Positions 35,143-43,225 of a stretch of 64,000 bases of DNA are shown here, piece by piece; position 1 is the first letter of the stretch, and each line of letters starts with the position of its first letter. The stretch comes from an uncultured Flavobacteriaceae bacterium (GTDB taxonomy: Bacteria > Bacteroidota > Bacteroidia > Flavobacteriales > Flavobacteriaceae): the NCBI GenBank assembly GCA_947502635.1, contig CANNAN010000002.1, positions 574,160-638,159 on the forward strand, given 5' to 3'. The translations under genes and the position numbers were made by a program. The notes under the pieces were generated by a model. The model did not search any database. It worked only from the letters and a program-made list of their open reading frames with translations, and was not told the origin of the DNA.

Positions 35143-36321
35143 ATGGAGAATATTGTTAATAAAAACAGACTGTTTCTGGCAAGTTGCCTTGCTTTAATTA
35201 CCACAGCAATGACTTTTGCTATTCGTGCAAAATTAGAAACGGTTTTTGGACCAGAAGGTGTTGGTTTAACTTTAGAGCAATTAGGTTATGCATTTGCTCC
35301 AGCCTTTTTCGGATTTACTATTGCTATGATTGTTGGTGGACCTTTGGTGGATTTACTCGGTATTAAAAAGATTGTATGGATTGCCTTTATTACTCATGCA
35401 ATAGGAATTGTATTGACACTTACGGCAGATTCTATGACGTCTTTGTTTATAGCCACCTTGTTCGTTGGAATTGGTAATGGTATGGTTGAGGCGGCATTAA
35501 ATCCTTTAGTTGCTTCTATGTTTCCCGATAGTAAAACCAAAATGCTTAATAGGTTCCATGTGTGGTTTCCTGGAGGTATAGTAATTGGATCGCTTTTAGG
35601 GTGGTTAATTATGGATGTTCTCGGATTGCCTTGGCATTATATGGTGGGAACTTTATTTATTCCGTTAATTATCTATGGTTTACTATTTATAGGTCAAAAA
35701 ATTCCTGTTACAGAGCGTGTTCAATTGGGGGTTAGTAATAAAAAAATGTTTGCCAGTGTCTTAAATCCTTTGTTTCTTTTTATGGTAGCTTGTATGTTTC
35801 TTACAGCAGCTTCAGAGTTAGGAACTACGCAGCGTATTGAATCATTATTAAAAGAATCAGTAGCACAGCCATTGTTAGTATTAGCTTTTATAAATGGTAT
35901 TATGGCTTTAGGGCGATTATTTGCTGGTAAGGTAGTTCATAAATTAAAACCTTCTGGAATGCTGTTGTACTCTGCGATATTTACCTTTATAGGTTTATGG
36001 CTGCTTACAATAACAAGTGGTGGGATGATTTTTGTAGCAGCTGCTATTTTTGCTATAGGAGTTACTTTTTTCTGGCCTACCATGCTTGGTTTTGTAGCAG
36101 AATATTTACCACAAACAGGTGCTTTAGGGCTTTCTATTATGGGAGGAGCTGGGATGTTCTCTGTATCAATAGTATTACCAATTATGGGAAGGCTTATGGA
36201 TGGTGAAGGTGGTATTAATGAGGCTTTAAGAACAATGTCTATTCTGCCTGCAATTCTAATAGTGGCATTTTTAGGCTTAAGTATTTATATGAAAAAAAGA
36301 AATCAAACTGCAGAAGTATAA
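35143..36321 (+). CDS. MFS transporter, sugar-permease type
   Basis: A 392-residue membrane protein with about 12 hydrophobic helices. The 2-3 loop motif is 'GGPLVDLLGIKKIVWI' (MFS motif A-like), and 'GIGNGMVEAALNPLVASMFP' is like FucP/FHS-type permeases. It is the only transporter of the locus. Since the catalytic set is exported, it likely imports the freed mono- or keto-sugar across the inner membrane. It lies 26 bp after the TIM-barrel gene and 7 bp before the Gfo/Idh gene. Confidence 0.88.
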   Translation: MENIVNKNRLFLASCLALITTAMTFAIRAKLETVFGPEGVGLTLEQLGYAFAPAFFGFTIAMIVGGPLVDLLGIKKIVWIAFITHAIGIVLTLTADSMTSLFIATLFVGIGNGMVEAALNPLVASMFPDSKTKMLNRFHVWFPGGIVIGSLLGWLIMDVLGLPWHYMVGTLFIPLIIYGLLFIGQKIPVTERVQLGVSNKKMFASVLNPLFLFMVACMFLTAASELGTTQRIESLLKESVAQPLLVLAFINGIMALGRLFAGKVVHKLKPSGMLLYSAIFTFIGLWLLTITSGGMIFVAAAIFAIGVTFFWPTMLGFVAEYLPQTGALGLSIMGGAGMFSVSIVLPIMGRLMDGEGGINEALRTMSILPAILIVAFLGLSIYMKKRNQTAEV

Positions 36322-36328
36322 TTAAAAT

Positions 36329-37477
36329 ATGGCAAGAAAATTAAGAATGGGAATGATCGGTGGAGGTACTGGATCATTCATTGGAGATGTGCATAGAAGA
36401 GCAGCCTCAATTGATGGGATGATAGATTTAGTATGTGGTGCTTTTAGTAGTAGTGCAGAAAAATCGATAGCATCAGGGAAAGCTTTGTTTCTATCTGAAG
36501 ATAGGTGTTATGGAAGTTATGAAGAAATGATCATAAAAGAAAAAGAACTTCCTGAAGATGTACGAATGGATTTTGTAGCCATTGTAACGCCAAACTATAT
36601 GCATTTTCCACCAGCAAAACTAGCTTTAGAAAATGGGTTTCATGTGGTTTGCGATAAGCCAATGACTCTGACGTTAGAAGAGGCTGTTGCCTTAGAAAAA
36701 ATAGTTAACGAAAGCGGAAAATTATTTGCGCTTACACATAATTATACTGGACACCCATTAGTAAAGCAAGCCAGAGCGATGGTTGCTCATGGTGATTTAG
36801 GAAATATTAGAAAAATACAAGTCCAATACCTACAAGGTTGGTTGTCTACAGCAGTTGAAAAAACAGGACAAAAACAAGCCTCCTGGCGCGTAGATCCAAA
36901 ACGTTCTGGAATTGGAGGAGCTTTAGGTGATATTGGTACCCATGCTGAAAATCTGGTAGAATATATTACAGGCTTAAAAATTGATGAATTAGCTGCAGAT
37001 TTAGGCAGATTTGGAGAAGGTAGAATTTTAGATGATGATGGTAATTTATTACTTCGTATGGAAAATGGTGCTAAAGGAACCATGTCTATTTCTCAAATTG
37101 CTTTAGGAGAAGAAAATAATTTAGCAATTAAAGTATATGGTGAAAAAGGGAGTTTAGAATGGCATCAGGAAAACCCAAATCAATTAATGACACGTTGGCT
37201 TGAAGATCCTGTTACGGTTTTTACGCCAAACGGAAACAATTTATATCCAGAAGCCTTAAATGTATCCAGAATTCCTGCAGGTCACCCAGAAGGTTATTTG
37301 GAAGCTTTTGCTACGATATATAAAAATTTTGCAACTCATTTAATGGCAGTTTTAAATGGAGAAACTATTGAAAATCCAGATTATCCAACGGCTAAAGATG
37401 GTATTCGAGGCATGAAATTTATTTATACCGCAGTAGAAAGTGATGCTAACAATGCGGCGTGGACAAAATTAAAATAG
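36329..37477 (+). CDS. Gfo/Idh/MocA family oxidoreductase, cytosolic
   Basis: A 382-residue member without any signal peptide (MARKLRMGMIGGGTGSFIGD). It has the Rossmann 'GMIGGGTGSFIGDVHRR', the DKP variant of the EKP motif in 'VVCDKPMTLTLEEAV' and the catalytic helix 'GGALGDIGTHAENLVEYITG'. Its cytosolic site separates it from the three Tat-exported paralogues in this window. It is thus the best candidate to reduce an imported 3-keto sugar back to an aldose with NAD(P)H. It directly follows the transporter. Confidence 0.9.
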   Translation: MARKLRMGMIGGGTGSFIGDVHRRAASIDGMIDLVCGAFSSSAEKSIASGKALFLSEDRCYGSYEEMIIKEKELPEDVRMDFVAIVTPNYMHFPPAKLALENGFHVVCDKPMTLTLEEAVALEKIVNESGKLFALTHNYTGHPLVKQARAMVAHGDLGNIRKIQVQYLQGWLSTAVEKTGQKQASWRVDPKRSGIGGALGDIGTHAENLVEYITGLKIDELAADLGRFGEGRILDDDGNLLLRMENGAKGTMSISQIALGEENNLAIKVYGEKGSLEWHQENPNQLMTRWLEDPVTVFTPNGNNLYPEALNVSRIPAGHPEGYLEAFATIYKNFATHLMAVLNGETIENPDYPTAKDGIRGMKFIYTAVESDANNAAWTKLK

Positions 37478-37567
37478 ATTAAAACAATCTTAATGAAGCT
37501 TTTTTGAGAGCTAATAGAAAAAATATAACAAATAAAACCCGCCCTTTTGGGAGGGTAGAGTGAGAAT

Positions 37568-38620
37568 ATGAAAACAATAAAAGGACCTGCTGTTTTTTTG
37601 GCACAATTTGCAGGAGATAATGCGCCATTCAATAGTTTAGATGGAATGTGTAAATGGGCGGCAGATTTAGGATATAAAGGCATTCAAATTCCAACATGGG
37701 AATCTAGTTTAATAGATGTGGAAAAAGCAGCTGAAAGTCAAACCTATTGCGATGAATTGAAAGGAAAAGTGGCATCATATGGGTTGGAAATTACAGAACT
37801 GTCTACACACTTACAAGGTCAATTGGTAGCAGTAAATCCCGCTTATGATACAATGTTTGATGGCTTTGCTCCAGAACAGGTTAGAAATAATCCAAAAGCG
37901 AGAACAGAATGGGCGATAGATTTTGTGAAAAAATCTGGAACTGCCAGTGGAAGGTTAGGTTTAAAGGCTCACGCTACTTTTTCTGGAGCTTTAATGTGGC
38001 ATACGATGTATCCATGGCCGCAACGACCTAAAGGATTAGTAGAAATGGGTTTTAAAGAATTAGCAAACCGTTGGGTGCCTATATTGAATCATTTTGACGA
38101 ACATGGTGTCGATGTATGTTATGAAATTCATCCAGGAGAAGATCTTCATGACGGAATTACATTTGAACGTTTTTTGGAAGCAACAAATAATCACAAGCGA
38201 GTTAATATACTTTATGACCCGAGCCATTATGTGCTTCAGCAGTTAGATTATTTAACTTTTATAGATCATTATCATGAGCGTATTAAAGCTTTTCATGTTA
38301 AAGATGCAGAATTTAATCCAACAGGAAAACAAGGTGTTTATGGTGGATATGCGGATTGGAAAGATAGGGCTGGGCGTTTTAGATCATTAGGGGATGGTCA
38401 GGTAGATTTTAAAGCGATTTTTTCAAAATTAACGAAGTATGAATGCGATTTTTGGGCTGTTATGGAATGGGAATGTTGTATAAAATCTTCTGAACAAGGA
38501 GCGAGAGAAGGCGCGCCTTTTATTCAAAAACATATTATTGAAGCTGCTGAAAAAGGATTTGATGATTTTGCAGGCGGAGATACAGATGAAGTACAATTAA
38601 AGAAAATACTTGGCTTGTAA
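37568..38620 (+). CDS. Sugar phosphate isomerase/epimerase-like TIM barrel, cytosolic
   Basis: A 350-residue xylose-isomerase-like barrel with no signal peptide. Probable metal/acid segments are 'VCYEIHPGEDLHDGITFERF', 'ILYDPSHYVLQQLDYLTF', 'IKAFHVKDAEF' and 'WAVMEWECCIKSSEQGAREG'. The longer C-terminal tail ends 'DFAGGDTDEVQLKKILGL'. It probably isomerises or epimerises the imported sugar together with the Gfo/Idh enzyme encoded 90 bp upstream. It is not an exact match to a named enzyme. Confidence 0.87.
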   Translation: MKTIKGPAVFLAQFAGDNAPFNSLDGMCKWAADLGYKGIQIPTWESSLIDVEKAAESQTYCDELKGKVASYGLEITELSTHLQGQLVAVNPAYDTMFDGFAPEQVRNNPKARTEWAIDFVKKSGTASGRLGLKAHATFSGALMWHTMYPWPQRPKGLVEMGFKELANRWVPILNHFDEHGVDVCYEIHPGEDLHDGITFERFLEATNNHKRVNILYDPSHYVLQQLDYLTFIDHYHERIKAFHVKDAEFNPTGKQGVYGGYADWKDRAGRFRSLGDGQVDFKAIFSKLTKYECDFWAVMEWECCIKSSEQGAREGAPFIQKHIIEAAEKGFDDFAGGDTDEVQLKKILGL

Positions 38621-38630
38621 TTAAATAATT

Positions 38631-39440
38631 ATGAATAGAATCATCTTTTTATTAATTGGCTTGTTGTTTTTTTCTTCCTGTAATTTTCTGCTAGAAGATA
38701 GGAGTCAGAAAATGGCAAAAGAGCAGGTTCTTAATGAAGCAAAAGAAGAAAAAGAGCCTACTAAGCCAGAAGAAACCGAATTTTATGAACCTGTGCCACC
38801 TACGGTTAATCCAACTGGACAAAACGGGGTACCAAGTGACGCTATTGTTTTATTTGATGGTAGTAATTTAGACAGTTGGGTGCATGCAAAAGATAGTAGC
38901 CCAGTACAATGGGTTTTAAATGATGATGGATCTATGACGGTCAAAGATAAATCTGGAGATATTCAAACAAAGCAAGAATTTGGTTGTATACAGTTACATA
39001 TAGAATGGCAATCTTCACCAGAAAAAAGAGCAAGTGGTCAGAATAGAAGTAATAGCGGTGTTTTTCTTCAAGAGCGCTATGAAGTGCAAGTTTTAGATAA
39101 TAATGATAATGACACTTATGTTAACGGTCAGGTAGGGTCTATTTATAAACAGTCAATTCCTTTAGCAAAAGCATCGGTGCCGACTGGAGAATGGAATACC
39201 TATGATATTATTTATCATGCTCCAGAATTCAATTCTAAAGGAGATAAAACAAAATCAGCAACTATTACAGTACTACATAATGGCATTTTAATTCAAGACC
39301 ATTATGAAATAAAAGGGACCACTCCATATATTGGCTGGCCTAAAAACAATCCACATGGAAAAGGTGCATTAAGACTTCAAGATCATGGTGATAACAGTGG
39401 TGTGAGTTACAGGAATATTTGGGTAAGAACATTGGATTAA
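38631..39440 (+). CDS. DUF1080 lipoprotein (3-keto-disaccharide hydrolase family)
   Basis: A 269-residue lipoprotein (MNRIIFLLIGLLFFSSCNFL, lipobox 'FFSSC'). A charged linker rich in Glu/Lys/Pro (about 24-60) precedes a single DUF1080 domain ('AIVLFDGSNLDSWVHAKDSS', 'NSGVFLQERYEVQVLDNNDN', 'GALRLQDHGDNSGVSYRNIW'). It is the third DUF1080 gene of the locus and, unlike the two in the reverse operons, lies with the MFS transporter. It ends 38 bp before the next start. Confidence 0.88.
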   Translation: MNRIIFLLIGLLFFSSCNFLLEDRSQKMAKEQVLNEAKEEKEPTKPEETEFYEPVPPTVNPTGQNGVPSDAIVLFDGSNLDSWVHAKDSSPVQWVLNDDGSMTVKDKSGDIQTKQEFGCIQLHIEWQSSPEKRASGQNRSNSGVFLQERYEVQVLDNNDNDTYVNGQVGSIYKQSIPLAKASVPTGEWNTYDIIYHAPEFNSKGDKTKSATITVLHNGILIQDHYEIKGTTPYIGWPKNNPHGKGALRLQDHGDNSGVSYRNIWVRTLD

Positions 39441-39478
39441 TAAGTGGACAAATTACTTATAATTTAAATAGCAATATC

Positions 39479-40846
39479 ATGAAAAACACAATTTCAAGAA
39501 GATCATTTATTACAGTAACAGCTTCAGCTACAGCTGGGATACTGGTGATACCAAGTTTAATGAGTTTTTCACCAAATAATAAAATAAATATAGCTGTTAT
39601 AGGGGTTGGTCATAGAGCGGGTACAAATATGAGAATTGCAGCAAAGGGAAATAATATTGTTGCTATATGTGATGTTGATGACTGGTTTATGCAAAAAGCT
39701 GGAGAAGCATTTCCTAAAGCCAAAAAATTTAAAGATTTCAGAGTCATGTTTGATAAAATGGCCAATGAAATAGATGCGGTAGTTATTTCAACTCCAGATC
39801 ACACGCATTTTCCTGCTACAATGGCTGCAATGGAATTGGGAAAGCATGTATTTGTAGAAAAACCATTAGCGCATAATGTTTGGCAAGTAAGAACCATGAA
39901 AAAAGCAGCTAAGTATTATAAGGTTATTTCTCAAATGGGTAACCAAGGGCATACTACTCATGGAATAAGATTAGTAAAAGAATGGTATGAAGCAGGCGTT
40001 TTAGGAGATGTTAAAGAAGTACATGCTTGGCGTGGTGTAAATAAATTTGCACCAGGATATTACTTTACAAAACCTGAGAGTTTTCCGCCACCAAAGCATG
40101 AAGTTCCTGCTAATTTTGATTGGGACTTATGGTTGGGGCCTGCAGCTGAAAGACCTTTTAATAATACGTATGCACCAAAATCATGGCGAGGTCATTATGA
40201 TTTCGGAAATGGACAATTAGGCGATTGGGCTTGTCATACTTTAGATGCTCCTTTTTGGGCTTTAGATCTTGGGGCGCCAAAAAAAGTAATTGGAGAAACT
40301 CCTTTGGGAAGTTTTAATGATAGCAGTTTTATGCCAAATAGCTCTGTGGTTACTTTTGAATTTCCAAAACGTGGAAATAAAAAACCAGTCACCTTAAAAT
40401 GGCACGAGGGATTTGCAACTCCGAATATTGATATTAATCCAGAATGGGGAATTGACAAGTTGCCTAGTAATGGAGGAATGCTTATGGTTGGTAGTAAAAA
40501 TACGCTAATGACGGGTGCAAGACCAGAGAAACCAAAAATTCTTTTACCGCAAGCACAACAAGAAGAATTCTTAAAAAATCTGCCAGCTCAAACCATTCCT
40601 AGAATTCAAGAAAATGCACCTCATAAAGAATGGATAGACGCTATTAGAAATAATACACTTCCAGGTTCTAACTTTGATTATGCATCAGATTTAACCGAAA
40701 TGGCCTTAATAGGAGTCATGGCACAAAGGTTTGGGGGTAAAATTAAATACGATGCAAAGAAAATGAAGATTACTAATCGCAAAGAATTAAATACTTACAT
40801 AAAAGAGCCTGTGCGACAAGGATGGTCTTACGGCGAAAATCTTTAA
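39479..40846 (+). CDS. Gfo/Idh/MocA family oxidoreductase, Tat-exported
   Basis: A 455-residue member from ATG 39479, where a twin-arginine signal starts (MKNTISRRSFITVTASATAG). The alternative start at 39419 overlaps the DUF1080 gene. It has the Rossmann 'IAVIGVGHRAGTNMRIAAKG', the EKP motif 'VFVEKPLAHNVWQVR', and the insert 'GPAAERPFNNTYAPKSWRGH' then 'DFGNGQLGDWACHTLDAPFW'. These are shared in kind with the 448-residue paralogue at 20948-22294. It is the last gene of the forward operon. Confidence 0.88.
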   Translation: MKNTISRRSFITVTASATAGILVIPSLMSFSPNNKINIAVIGVGHRAGTNMRIAAKGNNIVAICDVDDWFMQKAGEAFPKAKKFKDFRVMFDKMANEIDAVVISTPDHTHFPATMAAMELGKHVFVEKPLAHNVWQVRTMKKAAKYYKVISQMGNQGHTTHGIRLVKEWYEAGVLGDVKEVHAWRGVNKFAPGYYFTKPESFPPPKHEVPANFDWDLWLGPAAERPFNNTYAPKSWRGHYDFGNGQLGDWACHTLDAPFWALDLGAPKKVIGETPLGSFNDSSFMPNSSVVTFEFPKRGNKKPVTLKWHEGFATPNIDINPEWGIDKLPSNGGMLMVGSKNTLMTGARPEKPKILLPQAQQEEFLKNLPAQTIPRIQENAPHKEWIDAIRNNTLPGSNFDYASDLTEMALIGVMAQRFGGKIKYDAKKMKITNRKELNTYIKEPVRQGWSYGENL

Positions 40847-41133
40847 AAATAAAAACCAATACTTTAAAATAATTCGCCAAGAAATTAAGGTCGTTAGCGA
40901 ATGATTATTTAAATGACTTGCTATATAGCTGAATAGGTTTCAAATAGAAAATAATCAATAAGAATATTTTTCCTATTTGAGTTTCAGTATTCAAGGGATG
41001 ATAAAGGTGGAAATAATTCTAAATTCTTTGAATTATTTAAAATAAAAGTATCAAATAAAAGAGATATTAATAATTTTTATAAAAAAGTGAATTGTTTTTC
41101 TAGGTAGTATTAAATAAAATTATAGTTTTACCG
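40847..41133. other. Intergenic region with imperfect 3'-end hairpin
   Basis: A long imperfect inverted repeat at 40931-40992 ('GAATAGGTTTCAAATAG' against 'CTATTTGAGTTTCAGTATTC') may mark the end of the sugar operon. It has no clear T run. The rest is AT-rich with no gene recognised. Confidence 0.35.
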
Positions 41134-41253
41134 TATGAAAAATTTAAAAAATAAAATACGTTGCTCTGTTCCCGGTTTGCCCGCGCGCAATTATCGCCGC
41201 TGCTTCTAGTCTTTCTTGATAGCAAAACCAAAACGTAATTTTAATTTTTTTCA
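41134..41253. repeat. GC-rich hairpin element with small ORFs on both strands
   Basis: AT-rich outer arms (about 41134-41165 and 41230-41253, both starting ATGAAAAA when read inwards) pair imperfectly and enclose a GC-rich core that is unlike the genome. Forward, a 24-codon ORF (41135-41209) begins MKNLKNKIRC and ends 'PARNYRRCF', with four Arg codons, all CGT/CGC. Reverse, a 36-codon ORF starting at 41253 begins MKKIKITFWFCYQERLEAAA and continues 'IIARGQTGNRATYFIF'; it looks protein-like. It could be a second Arg leader ORF, a small gene, or a mobile hairpin element. I cannot choose between these. Confidence 0.45.
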
Positions 41254-41318
41254 TAGTGTCCAAAATATATTTCATAGCATTTAAAAATTCAGTTAATTTC
41301 TTAGTTAACAAAGGTCAT

Positions 41319-41348
41319 ATGCGTCGTATTTTTCCACGTCGCCCGTAA
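41319..41348 (+). CDS. Arginine operon leader peptide MRRIFPRRP
   Basis: A nine-codon ORF 84 bp upstream of the first gene of the arginine operon. Four of nine codons are Arg (CGT CGT, CGT CGC), in an AT-rich genome. A small hairpin, CGCCC (41340-41344) with GGGTG (41349-41353), overlaps its last codons and its TAA. Ribosome stalling at the Arg codons could thus change folding downstream. Unlike the ilv leader, I see no clean terminator after it, so control could be at translation of the next gene. The content and position make chance unlikely, but the mechanism is inferred. Confidence 0.65.
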   Translation: MRRIFPRRP

Positions 41349-41432
41349 GGGTGTGCTTCTATTTTTGAGCTAGGTGAGTCCAGTTCAGTAATCAAAAAAG
41401 GTTAAAATTCAAATTCAAATAGATCCAAATAA

Positions 41433-42050
41433 ATGGAGATTGTAATCGCTAATAAATCACATACTAAATACGCAGAAATTATTTGCCAAACTATTGCAGA
41501 ATCAGCAAAAGTTAGAGGTACAGGTATTGCCAAACGTACGCCTGAATATATTTCGACAAAAATGGAAAATGGTAATGCCGTTATTGCTATAGATGGGGAC
41601 GTATTTGCTGGGTTTTGTTACATAGAACTTTGGGGGCATGGAAAGTTTGTAGCTAATTCGGGTTTAATTGTACATCCTAATTATAGAGGCAAAGGACTTG
41701 CAAAAAAAATAAAGCATAAAGTTTTTGAACATTCAAGAACAAAATTCCCAAATGCTAAAGTGTTTAGTATTACAACTGGTTTAGCTGTTATGAAGTTGAA
41801 CAGCGATTTAGGATATAAGCCAGTTACATTTTCTGAGTTAACAGACGATCAAACATTTTGGGACGGTTGTCAAACCTGTCAGAATTATGATGTTTTAACA
41901 CGCACTAACCGTAAAATGTGTTTGTGTACAGGGATGTTATACGATGGAAAAACAAAAGAAAAAAAGGAATCAAAAAAAATAAAAGAAAAGGTTTTTAAAA
42001 GATTAAAACATATTAAAGAAACCATGTTTTTAAAAAAAGATAAAAGATGA
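41433..42050 (+). CDS. GNAT N-acetyltransferase of the arginine operon, Cys-rich tail
   Basis: A 205-residue acyltransferase. The GNAT core has the acyl-CoA loop 'VHPNYRGKGLAKKI' (about 80-93). The C-terminal part carries Cys146/Cys149 ('GCQTCQN') and Cys163/Cys165 ('KMCLCTG'), followed by a Lys-rich tail. As first gene of the arginine operon, with no argA or argJ beside it, it is the likely N-acylglutamate synthase that opens the pathway. The four cysteines could bind zinc, a feature I do not know from other such enzymes. It overlaps argG by 4 bp (ATGA). Confidence 0.8.
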   Translation: MEIVIANKSHTKYAEIICQTIAESAKVRGTGIAKRTPEYISTKMENGNAVIAIDGDVFAGFCYIELWGHGKFVANSGLIVHPNYRGKGLAKKIKHKVFEHSRTKFPNAKVFSITTGLAVMKLNSDLGYKPVTFSELTDDQTFWDGCQTCQNYDVLTRTNRKMCLCTGMLYDGKTKEKKESKKIKEKVFKRLKHIKETMFLKKDKR

Positions 42051-43222
42051 AAAAATTAGTAATAGCGTATAGTGGCGGATTAGATACATCGTATTGTGCG
42101 GTTAGTTTATCTAAAGAATATGATGTTCATGCTGTAAGCGTAAACACAGGTGGGTTTACAGAAGAGGAAATAGGATATATTGAAAGCAATGCTTATAAAA
42201 TGGGCGTTTCTACTTATAAAAATATTGATGCCGTTGCTACATTTTATCAGAAAGTAGTAAAGTATTTAATTTTTGGTAATGTTTTAAAAAATAATTCCTA
42301 TCCACTATCTGTAAGTGCAGAACGAATTATTCAGGCTATCGAGATTGTAGAATACGCAAAGAGTATAGGTGCAGGATATATTGCGCATGGTAGTACAGGA
42401 GCAGGAAATGATCAGGTGAGATTCGATATGATTTTTCAAACTCTAGCTCCGGAAATTGAAATTATTACCCCTATTAGAGATGAAAAATTAACGAGACAAG
42501 AAGAAATAGATTATTTAAAATCTAATGGCATTGATATGTCTTGGGAAAAAGCGCAATATTCAATAAACAAAGGACTTTGGGGAACAAGTGTTGGAGGTTC
42601 TGAAACCTTAACATCTGAAAAACCGTTGCCAAGTGAAGCTTATCCGTCACAATTAGAAAAAGAAGGCGAAGAAAAAGTGACCCTTACATTTAAAAATGGT
42701 GAATTTGTAGCTTTTAATGGCAAAGAAAATGCACCAGAAGTTAATATTGAATTACTAAATAATATCGCTTCGGAGTATGCTATTGGTAGAGATATTCATG
42801 TTGGAGATACTATTGTTGGTATAAAAGGACGTGTAGGTTTTGAAGCAGCAGCAGCTTTAATTACTGTAAAGGCGCATCACTTGTTAGAAAAGCATACCCT
42901 TACCAAATGGCAATTGCAACATAAAGAATACTTATCAAGTTTTTATGGCATGCATTTGCACGAAGGCCAGTATTTAGATCCAGTAATGAGAAATATCGAA
43001 GCCTTTTTACAAAGTAGCCAAGAGCAAGTAAGCGGTGATGTCACTGTTACATTAAAACCATATCATTTTTCATTAGATGGTATTGTGTCTGAACATGATT
43101 TAATGAATGCCAAATTTGGAAGCTACGGTGAAATTAATAAAGGGTGGACAGCAGATGAAGCCAAAGGATTTATTAAAATTATAGGAAATCAAAATAAAAT
43201 ATATCAACAAGTAAACTCTTAG
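42047..43222 (+). CDS. argG: Argininosuccinate synthase
   Basis: A 391-residue ATP-dependent ligase joining citrulline and aspartate. The PP-loop 'AYSGGLDTSYCAVSLSKEY' is at the N-terminus. 'GSTGAGNDQVRFDMIFQTLA' and 'WGTSVGGSETLTSE' mark the substrate sites. Although it acts next to last in the pathway, it is the second gene of the operon, translationally coupled to the GNAT gene by a 4-bp overlap. Confidence 0.97.
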   Translation: MKKLVIAYSGGLDTSYCAVSLSKEYDVHAVSVNTGGFTEEEIGYIESNAYKMGVSTYKNIDAVATFYQKVVKYLIFGNVLKNNSYPLSVSAERIIQAIEIVEYAKSIGAGYIAHGSTGAGNDQVRFDMIFQTLAPEIEIITPIRDEKLTRQEEIDYLKSNGIDMSWEKAQYSINKGLWGTSVGGSETLTSEKPLPSEAYPSQLEKEGEEKVTLTFKNGEFVAFNGKENAPEVNIELLNNIASEYAIGRDIHVGDTIVGIKGRVGFEAAAALITVKAHHLLEKHTLTKWQLQHKEYLSSFYGMHLHEGQYLDPVMRNIEAFLQSSQEQVSGDVTVTLKPYHFSLDGIVSEHDLMNAKFGSYGEINKGWTADEAKGFIKIIGNQNKIYQQVNS

Positions 43223-43225
43223 GTT

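Noticed and set aside
36787..37683. Antisense ORFs across the Gfo and TIM-barrel genes
   Set aside because: Opposite-strand shadows of two conserved enzymes.
19727..40846. A classical polysaccharide utilisation locus
   Set aside because: No SusC/SusD-like pair and no named glycoside hydrolase is present; DUF1080, GMC and Gfo families point to an oxidative route instead.
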